Assembly: GCF_000374145.1 (NCBI RefSeq)
Contig: NZ_KB893654.1
Span: 770,995 to 834,994 of the forward strand
Origin: Neomegalonema perideroedes DSM 15528
GTDB taxonomy: Bacteria; Pseudomonadota; Alphaproteobacteria; Rhodobacterales; Rhodobacteraceae
Reading direction: 5' to 3'
DNA length: 64,000 nucleotides
Position 1 is the stretch's first letter, and each line of letters starts with the position of its first letter. Under the pieces are notes generated by a model. That model worked only from the letters and a program-made list of their open reading frames with translations, was not told the DNA's origin and ran no database searches. Below are positions 17,731 to 25,512 of the stretch, piece after piece. The translations under genes were made by a program, and so were the position numbers.

Positions 17731-18751
17731 TCGAGACGCCCGCTTCCGCGAAACTCGCCATGCCGTCATGACAGGCCAGAGCCGCCTTCAGAACGCCCAG
17801 CGCCAGAGCCGCCCCCGAGCCCTCGCCGAGCCGCATGCCAAGCGCCAGCAGAGGCGCGCCGCCCATGGCTTCGAGCAGGCGTCTATGGCCGGGCTCCGCG
17901 CTGAGATGGCCGTAGAGGCAATGCTCCAGAGCGCCGGGAAAACGCGCCAGAGGCGCCGCCGAGGCCGTGCAGATGAAGCCGTCGAGAATCACCGGGATGC
18001 GGGCCGCGCGCGCCGCGAGGATCGCGCCGCAGATCGCCGCCTGCTCGCGCCCGCCGAGCGCCGCCAGAACCGCCAGCGGATCGCCCAAGGCGGCCTCATG
18101 GCGTTTCGCGCCCGCCTCGACCACCCGCGCCTTGAGCGCCACGCGTTCAGCGTTGTCAGGTTCGGGGGGGCCGGTTCCCGGCCCCGCCCAATCCTCGCCG
18201 CGTCCGCCGAAGATCCCCCGCGCCAGAGCCGCCGCCACGGTCGAATTCCCGATCCCCATTTCGCCGAGGATCACAACATCGGCCTCCGGATCCACCGCCG
18301 CCGCGCCCCGCGCCATGGCGTCGAGCGCCTCCGCCTCGCTCATGGCGGGATCTTCGGTGAAATCGGCGGTGGGTTGGTCGAGATCCAGCTCGATCACGCT
18401 CAGATCCGCCCCGACCACGCGGCAAATCTGATTGATCGCGGCGCCTCCGGCGCGGAAATTGGCGGTCATCTGGCGCGTGACCTCCTGCGGGAAGGGATTC
18501 ACGCCTTGGGCGCAGATTCCATGATTCCCCGCGAAGACCAGAGCCTGAGCTTTGCGGATCTGCGGGCGCTCCGCGCCGCGCCATCCGGCCATGAAGACCG
18601 CGAGATCCTCCAGCCGTCCGAGCGATCCGGGAGGCTTGGTCAATCGCCCCTGACGCGCCCGCGCCGCCGCCTGAGCCGCCGCGTCGGGGGCGGGGAGATC
18701 GGCCAGCCGGAGGCGCAATCCGGCGAAAGATCGAGGAAAGTCTTGCGTCAT
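17723..18751 (-). CDS. cobT: nicotinate-nucleotide--dimethylbenzimidazole phosphoribosyltransferase
   Basis: CobT (342 aa) activates dimethylbenzimidazole to alpha-ribazole phosphate, the lower ligand of B12. Family motifs are LTKPPGSLGRLEDLA near residue 37, VFAGNHGICAQGVNPFP near 72, GEMGIGNSTVAAAL near 168, and MRLGEGSGAALAL near 310 with the catalytic Glu. It overlaps cobU by 4 bp upstream and cobS by 8 bp downstream, so all three late B12 genes are coupled. Length and motifs are normal. Confidence 0.95.
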   Translation of the reverse strand: MTQDFPRSFAGLRLRLADLPAPDAAAQAAARARQGRLTKPPGSLGRLEDLAVFMAGWRGAERPQIRKAQALVFAGNHGICAQGVNPFPQEVTRQMTANFRAGGAAINQICRVVGADLSVIELDLDQPTADFTEDPAMSEAEALDAMARGAAAVDPEADVVILGEMGIGNSTVAAALARGIFGGRGEDWAGPGTGPPEPDNAERVALKARVVEAGAKRHEAALGDPLAVLAALGGREQAAICGAILAARAARIPVILDGFICTASAAPLARFPGALEHCLYGHLSAEPGHRRLLEAMGGAPLLALGMRLGEGSGAALALGVLKAALACHDGMASFAEAGVSNA

Positions 18752-19251
18752 TTCACCCTCATGGGCAGGCCCGCGACGACGAGGATCACCTCATCGGCGG
18801 CCTGAGCGACGATTTGATTCAGAATTCCGGCGGCGTCGCGATAGCGGCGGGCGAGGGCGTTCTCCGGCACGATCCCCATGCCGACCTCATTGGCCACGAG
18901 AATCACGGGGCTGCTCTGGAGCTTCAGCGCCGCCGCCAGAGCCTCCGTCTCCGCCCGCCAATCCCGATCATGATGCATGAGGTTGGAGAGCCAGAGCGTC
19001 AGGCAGTCGATCAGCCGCGCGCCGCCGCCCTCGGTGGCCGCCAGAGCCCCCACGAGATCCAGCGGCGCCTCATGCGAGAGCCATCGCTCATCCCGCCGCG
19101 CCTGATGCAGCGCGATGCGCTCGGCCATTTCGGCGTCGAGGGCTTCTGCGGTGGCGATGTGGATCGGGCGTCCGGGCGCGGCCAGAGCCAGTTTTTCGGC
19201 GTGCAGGCTCTTGCCGGAGCGCGCGCCGCCTAAGATGAGCGTCGCCGTCAC
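18748..19251 (-). CDS. cobU: adenosylcobinamide kinase / cobinamide-phosphate guanylyltransferase, GTG start
   Basis: This bifunctional enzyme (167 aa, also called CobP) phosphorylates adenosylcobinamide and attaches GMP. The nucleotide-binding loop LGGARSGKS is at residues 7-15, followed by HIATAEALDAEMAERIALHQ and RDERW with the guanylylated-His region, and NEVGMGIVPE near 118. The start is a GTG with AAGGAG seven bases upstream. The open frame continues well beyond but only as antisense to cobC. It is first in the leftward cobU-cobT-cobS operon and divergent from cobC. No cobalamin riboswitch was recognised in the 76-bp gap. Confidence 0.93.
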   Translation of the reverse strand: MTATLILGGARSGKSLHAEKLALAAPGRPIHIATAEALDAEMAERIALHQARRDERWLSHEAPLDLVGALAATEGGGARLIDCLTLWLSNLMHHDRDWRAETEALAAALKLQSSPVILVANEVGMGIVPENALARRYRDAAGILNQIVAQAADEVILVVAGLPMRVK

Positions 19252-19294
19252 GCGAATCTCCTTTATGTTGCGGCGCAAGAAAGCAGGCTTGCGC

Positions 19295-19318
19295 AGAATT
19301 GAAAAGAGAATTGAAAAG
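19295..19318 (+). repeat. 12-bp perfect tandem repeat in the cobU/cobC promoter region
   Basis: AGAATTGAAAAG occurs twice back to back, ending 9 bp before the cobC start codon. It supplies AAAAGAGG as ribosome site. It could be a slippage product or a weak regulatory element; nothing further can be said. Confidence 0.7.
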
Positions 19319-19327
19319 AGGCTGGCC

Positions 19328-19900
19328 ATGGAGATCTTCATCATCCGCCATGCGCCCACCCGCAGCGACGGCGGGCTGGCGGGACGCCGCGACCTCCCTT
19401 GCGACCTGCCCGGAGCGGCTGAGCTGGCGGCGCTCCGGGGGGATCTGCGCGGCTGGATCGGAGTTCCGGCGCGGCTCTGGGTCAGCCCGGCCCTGCGCTG
19501 CCGGACCACCGCCGGGGCTTTGTTTCCGGGGCTCTCCGCCCGCGAAGACGCCCGCCTCTGGGAGCAGGATTTCGGCGCTTGGGAGGGCCTGCCGCCCGCC
19601 GAAATCCCCGATCTCGGGCCTTTGACGGGGGCGGCTCTGGCGCGCCGTCGGCCGCCGGGGGGCGAGAGCTTCGCCGATCTCTGCAAGCGGCTCCGTCCTG
19701 CGCTGAAGGAGGCCGCGCAAGGCGAGGGGCCGCTCGCGGTCGTCGCGCATGCGGGGACGGCGCGGGGGGCTCTGGCTCTGGCGCTGGGGTCTCCGGGGCG
19801 GGCTTTGGGCTTCGAGATCGCGCCTTTGTCGGTCACGATGCTGCGGGCGCTTCCGGGCGGCCTTTGGTCGGTGGGCTTCGTGAATCGTCTGACCCCCTGA
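19328..19900 (+). CDS. cobC: histidine phosphatase, probably alpha-ribazole phosphatase
   Basis: This is a 190-residue phosphoglycerate-mutase-like phosphatase. RHAPT (Arg7, His8) carries the phospho-accepting His and VVAHAGTARG near residue 138 the second His. SPALRCRTTAG and WEQDFGAWEG are the usual intermediate motifs. In B12 synthesis such an enzyme removes phosphate from alpha-ribazole phosphate or cobalamin phosphate. The CobC assignment rests on the divergent cobU-cobT-cobS neighbours. By sequence alone it could be a general histidine phosphatase. The start is the ATG after GGCTGGCC, preceded by AAAAGAGG. Confidence 0.82.
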   Translation: MEIFIIRHAPTRSDGGLAGRRDLPCDLPGAAELAALRGDLRGWIGVPARLWVSPALRCRTTAGALFPGLSAREDARLWEQDFGAWEGLPPAEIPDLGPLTGAALARRRPPGGESFADLCKRLRPALKEAAQGEGPLAVVAHAGTARGALALALGSPGRALGFEIAPLSVTMLRALPGGLWSVGFVNRLTP

Positions 19901-19950
19901 GATCTCCGAAAATCGGCGATCTCCGAAAATCGGCGCGGCGTTTTTCTCGA

Positions 19951-19982
19951 AAATATGATTGCAAAAATTTGCAATCATATTT
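19951..19982. promoter_or_regulatory. perfect 32-bp palindrome, candidate BigR/SqrR operator
   Basis: Two 15-bp arms (AAATATGATTGCAAA and its exact complement) flank AA. The element is AT-rich in a GC-rich region and ends 44 bp before the start of the sulfur operon, which encodes a BigR-type repressor. BigR is known to bind an AT-rich palindrome overlapping its own promoter, so this is its most likely site. Confidence 0.75.
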
Positions 19983-20026
19983 ATGAGATCAAACATAAGG
20001 AGCCGCAAGCCGCAGGGGAGCCCAAA

Positions 20027-20932
20027 ATGACAGCGCCGACGACGCAAGCCCAAATCTCTCAGAAGCCGGAGGTCTCGGCCTTTTTCGATCCGCGGACCTG
20101 GTCTCTGCAATATGTGGCGGCGGATCCGGCGACGAAGCTCTGCGCGATCATCGACCCCGTGCTTGATTTCGACGAGAAATCCGGCCAGACCGCCACCGAG
20201 AACGCAGACCGCATCCTCGCCTTCATCGCGGAGAAGGGCTATCGGGTCGAATGGATCCTCGACACCCATCCCCATGCGGATCACTTCTCGGCGGCGCATT
20301 ATCTCAAGGCCAAGACCGGCGCCCGCACGGCCATCGGCGAAAAGGTGGTCGAGGTCCAGAAGCTCTGGAAGGGCTTCTATAACTGGCCCGACTTCCCCGC
20401 CGACGGCTCGCAATGGGATAAGCTCTTCGCGGCGGGCGAGCGCTTCAAGCTCGGAAGCCTCGACGCCTTCGTGATGTTCTCGCCGGGCCATACGCTGGCC
20501 TCGATCACCTATGTGATCGGCGACGCGGCCTTCGTCCATGACACGCTCTTCATGCCCGACAGCGGCGCCGCCCGCGCCGATTTCCCCGGCGGAGACGCCC
20601 GCGTGCTCTGGCGCTCGATTCAGGAGATCCTCGCTCTGCCTGACGCGACCCGCATCTTCCCCGGCCATGATTATCAGCCGGACGGACGCGAAGTTTTGTG
20701 GGAATCCACCGTCGCCGAGCAGAAGGCGGGCAACATCCTCGTCGCGGGCAAGACCGAGGCGGATTTCGTCGCCCTGCGCGAGGCCCGCGACAAGACTTTG
20801 CCCATGCCGAAGCTGATCCTGCATTCCTTGCAGATCAATATGAACGGCGGACGTCTGCCGGAGCCGGAATCCAACGGACGGCGCTATCTCAAGATTCCGC
20901 TTGATCTGCTGACCGGCTCGCCTTGGGGGTGA
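20027..20932 (+). CDS. metallo-beta-lactamase-fold persulfide dioxygenase-like hydrolase (Blh type)
   Basis: This is a 301-residue ETHE1/Blh-type enzyme, expected to oxidise glutathione persulfide to sulfite and so detoxify sulfide-derived persulfides. The metal-binding sequence THPHADH gives His81, His83, Asp85 and His86; further ligands are His155 (SPGHT), Asp172 and His214 (FPGHDY). The ATG at 20027 is chosen because GGGGAG lies just upstream. An earlier ATG at 19955 lies inside the palindromic operator. It is the first gene of the sulfur operon. No sulfide:quinone reductase or rhodanese gene accompanies it in this window. Confidence 0.88.
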   Translation: MTAPTTQAQISQKPEVSAFFDPRTWSLQYVAADPATKLCAIIDPVLDFDEKSGQTATENADRILAFIAEKGYRVEWILDTHPHADHFSAAHYLKAKTGARTAIGEKVVEVQKLWKGFYNWPDFPADGSQWDKLFAAGERFKLGSLDAFVMFSPGHTLASITYVIGDAAFVHDTLFMPDSGAARADFPGGDARVLWRSIQEILALPDATRIFPGHDYQPDGREVLWESTVAEQKAGNILVAGKTEADFVALREARDKTLPMPKLILHSLQINMNGGRLPEPESNGRRYLKIPLDLLTGSPWG

Positions 20933-20939
20933 CCTCGCC

Positions 20940-22706
20940 ATGAGCCTCGCCAGCTTCTCCGCCGCTTTGCGCCGCCGCACGCCGATTCTCGTCTGGGGGC
21001 GGAGCTATGGCCGCGCCGCTCTGACCAATGACCTCGTGGCGGCGGCGATCGTCACGATCATGCTGATTCCGCAATCTCTGGCCTACGCCATGCTGGCGGG
21101 CCTGCCGCCGGAGGTCGGGCTTTACGCTTCGATTCTGCCGCTGGTCGCTTATGCGGTCTTCGGCGGCGCCCGGACTCTGGCGGTGGGCCCGGTGGCGGTG
21201 GTCTCGCTGATGACCGCCGCCGCCGTCGGCCAGATCGCGGCGCAGGGGACGGCCGGGTATCTCGCGGCGGCGGCTTCGCTGGCTCTGCTCTCGGGGGGGA
21301 TGCTGGTTCTGATGGGGCTGCTGCGCCTCGGGTTTCTGGCGAATTTCCTCAGTCATCCGGTGATTTCGGGCTTCATCACGGCTTCGGGACTGCTGATCGC
21401 GGCGAGCCAGCTCCGGCATATCCTCGGAGTTTCGGCGGGGGGCGACACGCTGCCGGAGATTTTGGCCTCGCTGGCCAAAGCGGCGCCTCAGACCAATCTC
21501 TGGGCGCTGGGGATCGGTCTGGGAGCGCTCGGCTTTCTCCATTTCGCCCGCAAGCGGCTCAAGCCTTTGCTGACCGGCTGGGGGCTTTCGGCCCGCGCCG
21601 CCGATCTGGCGACCAAGACGGCGCCCATCCTTGCGGTGGCGGCGACGATCCTTCTGGCCGCCGGGCTGGATCTCGGCGCGAAGGGCGTGGCGCTGGTCGG
21701 CGCGATTCCTCAGGGCTTGCCCGCGCTCTCCCTGCCGGAATTCTCGCCGGATCTGGCGCTGAAGCTTCTGGCGCCGGCCTTCCTCATCAGCGTGATCGGC
21801 TTCGTGGAGTCGGTTTCGGTGGCCCAGACCCTCGCGGCCAAGCGCCGCCAGAGAATAGACCCGGATCAGGAGCTGATCGGCCTCGGGGCGGCCAATCTGG
21901 CCTCGGGCCTGTCGGCGGGCTATCCGGTGACGGGCGGCTTCGCCCGCTCGGTGGTGAATCATGAGGCGGGCGCCGAGACTCCGGCCGCAGGGGCCTTCAC
22001 CGCCGTCGGCATCGCCGCCGCGACGCTCTGGCTGACGCCGCTTCTGGCGAATCTGCCTCAGGCGACCCTCGCGGCGACGATCATCCTCGCGGTGCTGTCG
22101 CTGGTGGACTTCAAGGCGCTGCGCCATGTCTGGGCCTATTCCAAAGCCGATTTCTCGGCCATGGCGGCGACGATCCTCGCGACGCTGCTCTGGGGCGTGG
22201 AGCCGGGGGTGGTCTCGGGGGTGGCGCTCTCGCTGCTGCTGCATCTTTATCGGACGAGCCGTCCGCATATGGCGGTGGTGGGGCGCGTGCCGGGCTCGGA
22301 GCATTTCCGCAACGTCGAGCGTCATCGGGTGGTCACCAGCCCCCATGTCCTGACTTTGCGGGTGGATGAAAGCCTCTATTTCGCCAATAGCCGCGCTTTG
22401 GAGGACAAGATCCTCGGCCTCGTCGCCGAGCGCCCCGAGATCCGTCATGTGGTGCTGATGTGCTCGGCGGTGAACGCCATAGACGCCAGCGCGCTCGACA
22501 GCCTCGAAGCGGTCAACCACCGGCTCAAAGAGGCGGGCGTGAGCTTCCATCTGAGCGAGGTGAAGGGGCCGGTCATGGATCGGCTGCAACGCTCGGATTT
22601 CCTCAGGGCGCTGAGCGGGCGGGTCTTCCTCAGCCAATATGAGGCCGCCGCCGCGCTGGAGGGCGAAGCCGCCGACCAGATGCGAAAACCGGAATACGTT
22701 ATCTGA
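20940..22706 (+). CDS. SulP family anion transporter with C-terminal STAS domain
   Basis: This 588-residue SLC26/SulP carrier has about 12 membrane segments starting with DLVAAAIVTIMLIPQSLAYA, the family signature. It ends in a cytoplasmic STAS domain (about 455-560) that includes HVVLMCSAVNAIDASALDSLE. The classical YPVTGGFARSVVN loop lies near residue 322. SulP proteins carry sulfate, bicarbonate or other anions. Here it starts 7 bp after the persulfide dioxygenase-like gene, so export of the sulfite or sulfate formed is a reasonable inference. The direction of transport cannot be read from the sequence. Confidence 0.9.
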   Translation: MSLASFSAALRRRTPILVWGRSYGRAALTNDLVAAAIVTIMLIPQSLAYAMLAGLPPEVGLYASILPLVAYAVFGGARTLAVGPVAVVSLMTAAAVGQIAAQGTAGYLAAAASLALLSGGMLVLMGLLRLGFLANFLSHPVISGFITASGLLIAASQLRHILGVSAGGDTLPEILASLAKAAPQTNLWALGIGLGALGFLHFARKRLKPLLTGWGLSARAADLATKTAPILAVAATILLAAGLDLGAKGVALVGAIPQGLPALSLPEFSPDLALKLLAPAFLISVIGFVESVSVAQTLAAKRRQRIDPDQELIGLGAANLASGLSAGYPVTGGFARSVVNHEAGAETPAAGAFTAVGIAAATLWLTPLLANLPQATLAATIILAVLSLVDFKALRHVWAYSKADFSAMAATILATLLWGVEPGVVSGVALSLLLHLYRTSRPHMAVVGRVPGSEHFRNVERHRVVTSPHVLTLRVDESLYFANSRALEDKILGLVAERPEIRHVVLMCSAVNAIDASALDSLEAVNHRLKEAGVSFHLSEVKGPVMDRLQRSDFLRALSGRVFLSQYEAAAALEGEAADQMRKPEYVI

Positions 22707-22715
22707 ATCCTGAAT

Positions 22716-22731
22716 TTGCGAAAAATCGCAA
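22716..22731. promoter_or_regulatory. short inverted repeat resembling the upstream operator half-site
   Basis: TTGCGA-AAAA-TCGCAA sits between the SulP gene and the small membrane protein gene. Its right side (AAAAATCGCAATC) resembles the right side of the 32-bp palindrome (AAAAATTTGCAATC). It may be a second, weaker repressor site. Confidence 0.35.
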
Positions 22732-22772
22732 TCGAATTATCCTTCTGAACTCAAAGCGCAAGGAGCGCCTCC

Positions 22773-22976
22773 ATGAAGAAGAACGTCGGCGGAATCGATC
22801 GGATCCTGAGGATCCTGCTGGGTCTGGCGCTGCTCTCGCTGCTGGTCCTGCTGGATGGGCCTTCGCGGTGGTGGGGCTTGCTCGGTCTGGTTCCTCTGGG
22901 GACGGCGCTGCTCTCCTATTGCCCGCTTTATCCGATCTTCGGCTTCAACACCTGTCCTTTGAAGAAGGATTCCTGA
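22773..22976 (+). CDS. DUF2892 (YgaP-like) small membrane protein
   Basis: This 67-residue protein is typical of the DUF2892 family: N-terminal MKKNVGGIDRILRILLG, two hydrophobic segments, and a C-terminal CPLYPIFGFNTCP with two Cys. In other bacteria this domain follows a rhodanese in YgaP or stands alone in sulfur-related operons. It begins after AAGGAGCGCCTCC. Its TGA shares a base with the ATG of the repressor gene. Its biochemical role is unknown; operon context links it to sulfane sulfur handling. Confidence 0.9.
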   Translation: MKKNVGGIDRILRILLGLALLSLLVLLDGPSRWWGLLGLVPLGTALLSYCPLYPIFGFNTCPLKKDS

Positions 22977-23344
22977 TGCCTCTGGTCTCGTCCGACGAAG
23001 CTTCGATCCCGCTCATGGCGCTCCCTCCGGACGCCGAGGCCATGCGGGCCAATGTCGGGGAGGCCTCGGCCTTTCTGAAGAAGCTCTCGAATCCGGATCG
23101 CCTGCTGGTCTGCTGCGCCCTCGTCGGGGGCGAGCTTTCGGTGCGCGGTCTGGAGGATCTGTTGAGCATTCGTCAGCCGGGACTCTCGCAGCAATTGGCC
23201 GAACTCCGCGAGGCGGGCCTCATCGAGGGCCGCAAGGAAGGCCGTCAGATCTTCTATCGCCTCGCGGATCCGCGCGTGGCGGAGTTCATATCCACGATGC
23301 ACCGGCTGTTCTGCGCGCGGCCGGAGAACGGAGACCCCTCATGA
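22976..23344 (+). CDS. bigR: BigR/SqrR-type ArsR-family repressor, persulfide sensor
   Basis: This is a 122-residue winged-helix ArsR-family regulator. The DNA-recognition region is SIRQPGLSQQLAELREAGL. Two sensor Cys positions match BigR/SqrR/YgaV: LLVCCAL (Cys46 or Cys47) and HRLFCARPE (Cys113). In the known proteins these two form a tetrasulfide or disulfide link that releases DNA. It probably represses this operon through the palindrome at 19951-19982. The start codon shares a base with the previous stop (TGATG), and its stop overlaps the next gene. Confidence 0.92.
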   Translation: MPLVSSDEASIPLMALPPDAEAMRANVGEASAFLKKLSNPDRLLVCCALVGGELSVRGLEDLLSIRQPGLSQQLAELREAGLIEGRKEGRQIFYRLADPRVAEFISTMHRLFCARPENGDPS

Positions 23345-23763
23345 CGGAGTTCACGCCCCTCCAATCCTTCGCGGGAGGCGCCCTGATCGGTCTGGCGGCG
23401 GTGCTGCTCATGGCGCTGCATGGCCGGATCGCCGGGCTTTCGGGCATTCTGACGGGAATTCTGCCGCCCGCCGCTTCGGACTGGCCTTGGCGCGCGAGTT
23501 TTCTGGCGGGCGCCGTGGCCGCGCCGATTCTGCTGGCGCTGGTTTGGACGCCGGATTTCTCCAGCCCCACGCCGCGCGTCTGGCTGATTCCGGGCGGCCT
23601 GCTGGTGGGGATCGGAATCTTCTTCGGCTCGGGCTGCACCTCGGGACATGGCGTCTGCGGCAACGCGCGCTTGTCGGTCCGTTCGATCACGGCCACCCTG
23701 ACCTTCATGGCGACGGCGGGGATCACGGTCTATCTCATCCGCCATGTCTTCGGAGGATTCTGA
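23341..23763 (+). CDS. YeeE/YedE-family membrane protein, first half (thiosulfate/sulfur transport type)
   Basis: This 140-residue protein has four hydrophobic segments and the signature FFGSGCTSGHGVCG, with Cys99 and Cys106. In YeeE, Cys residues of such loops relay thiosulfate through the membrane. It begins with FAGGALIGLAA. The full-length YeeE fold is split here into two adjacent genes, as in the bigR operons of other alphaproteobacteria. It overlaps bigR by 4 bp. Transport of a sulfur compound is inferred from family and operon. Confidence 0.92.
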   Translation: MTEFTPLQSFAGGALIGLAAVLLMALHGRIAGLSGILTGILPPAASDWPWRASFLAGAVAAPILLALVWTPDFSSPTPRVWLIPGGLLVGIGIFFGSGCTSGHGVCGNARLSVRSITATLTFMATAGITVYLIRHVFGGF

Positions 23764-23764
23764 G

Positions 23765-24205
23765 ATGGAGCGTTTTCTCTCGCCCTTCCTGATCGGGCTG
23801 ATCTTCGGCGCGGGCATCGCGGTCTCGGGGATGATCAATCCCGCCAAGGTGCTGAACTTCTTCGACGTCGCCGGGACATGGGATCCTTCGCTCGCCTTCG
23901 TGATGGGCGGCGCTCTGCTCGTGACCTTCATCGGCTATCGGTTGGTGCTGAAGCGGCCCGGCCCGATCTTCGGCGGAAGCTTCCAGCTGCCGACCCGCAA
24001 GGAGATCGACCGGCCTCTGGTGGTCGGCTCGGCGATCTTCGGGATCGGCTGGGGCGTGGCGGGCTTTTGCCCCGGCGCCTCGATTCCGGCGCTGGGGCTG
24101 TTTCAGCCGGACGCTTACGTCTTCGTGGCCGCGATGATCGCGGGGATTCTCATCGCCCGCGCCATCCGCAGAAGCCTCGACGCCCGGCGCGCCCTTCAGG
24201 TCTGA
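23765..24205 (+). CDS. YeeE/YedE-family membrane protein, second half
   Basis: This 146-residue membrane protein begins with LIGLIFGAGIAVSGMINPAKVLNFF split over the first segment and contains GWGVAGFCPGASIPAL, with Cys102, the second family Cys motif. It pairs with the preceding half-protein. I start at 23765 because GGAGGATTCTGAG precedes that ATG; an ATG 21 bp upstream overlaps the previous gene. It is the last gene of the operon and ends 4 bp from convergent anmK. Confidence 0.92.
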   Translation: MERFLSPFLIGLIFGAGIAVSGMINPAKVLNFFDVAGTWDPSLAFVMGGALLVTFIGYRLVLKRPGPIFGGSFQLPTRKEIDRPLVVGSAIFGIGWGVAGFCPGASIPALGLFQPDAYVFVAAMIAGILIARAIRRSLDARRALQV

Positions 24206-24209
24206 TCCT

Positions 24210-25334
24210 TTACGGCGCGCCCGCCACGCGCCCGCCCGCCAGAGGGCGCGGCGCTCCGGTGGTCTCGGGGAAGCTGATCGGCAGGCCGCGCAGAGTCCGG
24301 GCCGCGAGGAAGGCGAAGCATTCCGCCTCCACCATGTCGCCGCGCCAGCCGAGATCCTCGGCGCGCAGAGCCTCGACGCCCGCCCGCTCCGCGAGGGCCT
24401 CCATGATCGCCGGATTGCGCCGCCCCCCGCCCGAGACGATCAGGCGGCTCGGGCGCTGAGGCAGATGATCCAGCCCAAGCCCGACCGTCGCGCCGACGAA
24501 GGCCGTCAGCAGCGCCGCCCCGTCCTCCGGCGAGAGCCCTTCGGCCATGGAGGCGGGGAAGTCGAAGCGGTCGAGGGATTTCGGCGGCGGCGCGGCGAGG
24601 AAGGGATGCTTCAGCAATCCGGCGAGACGCGCCTCGTCCACGCGGCCCTTGCGCGCGAGGGCGCCGTCCTTGTCCATCTCGCCGAGCCCATGGCCGCGCA
24701 CCCAATCGTCGATAGGGGCGCTGGCGGGGCCGGTGTCGCAGGCGAAGAGCCTGCCGTCCGGGGCGCGCCAGCTGAAATTCGCCACGCCGCCGAGATTCAA
24801 CACCGCCGTCTCCGGCCCGCAGACGGAGCGCTCTAAAAGCGCCGCGTGATAGACCGGTGCCAGAGGCGCGCCGTTGCCTCCCGCCGCGACGTCGGCGGAG
24901 CGGAAGTCATAGACCACCTTCGTTCCGCCGAGAATCCGGCTCATCAGCTCGCCGTCGCCGAGCTGGCGCGTGCGGCCGGGGAGGCCCGCTTTGGGCGCGC
25001 GATGCAGCACCGTCTGGCCGTGGAATCCCACCGCCCCGAGCTTGGCCATGCCCGGCCCCTCCTCCTCGACGAGGGCGCGCGCGGCCTCGGCCTGAGCGCG
25101 GGTCAGACGCTCTTCGGCCTCGCGGAAAATGGCGGGCTCCGGCCCCTCGAAAGCCCAGATCCGGGCCGCGGCCAAAGTCTCGGCCAGAAGCGCGCGGGTG
25201 GGGGCGTCATAGGGCGCGAGCCGCCCCGGGCCGAATTCGAAGATCCGCTCTCCGTCGGTGCGGAGCAAGGCGGCGTCGATCGAGCCGTCTAATGAGGTTC
25301 CCGTCATCAGACCGACGATCCAGATGGGCTCCAT
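24210..25334 (-). CDS. anmK: anhydro-N-acetylmuramic acid kinase
   Basis: AnmK (374 aa) phosphorylates and opens 1,6-anhydro-MurNAc during recycling of cell-wall peptides. [16 protein letters not shown] at residues 8-23 is the diagnostic N-terminus. [10 protein letters not shown] near 108 and [11 protein letters not shown] near 165 with [13 protein letters not shown] follow, and [13 protein letters not shown] lies near 300. The ATG at 25334 follows GGGGAG and is where similarity begins. It is convergent with the sulfur operon and not functionally tied to it. Confidence 0.95.
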   Translation of the reverse strand: MEPIWIVGLMTGTSLDGSIDAALLRTDGERIFEFGPGRLAPYDAPTRALLAETLAAARIWAFEGPEPAIFREAEERLTRAQAEAARALVEEEGPGMAKLGAVGFHGQTVLHRAPKAGLPGRTRQLGDGELMSRILGGTKVVYDFRSADVAAGGNGAPLAPVYHAALLERSVCGPETAVLNLGGVANFSWRAPDGRLFACDTGPASAPIDDWVRGHGLGEMDKDGALARKGRVDEARLAGLLKHPFLAAPPPKSLDRFDFPASMAEGLSPEDGAALLTAFVGATVGLGLDHLPQRPSRLIVSGGGRRNPAIMEALAERAGVEALRAEDLGWRGDMVEAECFAFLAARTLRGLPISFPETTGAPRPLAGGRVAGAP

Positions 25335-25512
25335 GGCGTTGTTCTCCCCGATGTCTTTCCCCTTAGCTAGGGGCTCGGCGGGGCGTCGCGCAAGCTCTTC
25401 TCCCGAGGAGCGGGGGCTCAATCCGCAGGCGGCGCTTTTGAGCCGTCCAATTGAAGGATAAAAAGCTCTAAGATGGGCTTGGGGCTTCGGAATAGAGCAG
25501 GAGATGAGGCGC

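Noticed and set aside
19252-19327. Cobalamin riboswitch before cobU
   Set aside because: The 76-bp gap is too short for one and shows none of the conserved B12-box sequence.
19955-20026. ATG at 19955 as start of the persulfide dioxygenase-like gene
   Set aside because: It lies inside the perfect palindrome that is best explained as an operator; the ATG at 20027 has the ribosome site.
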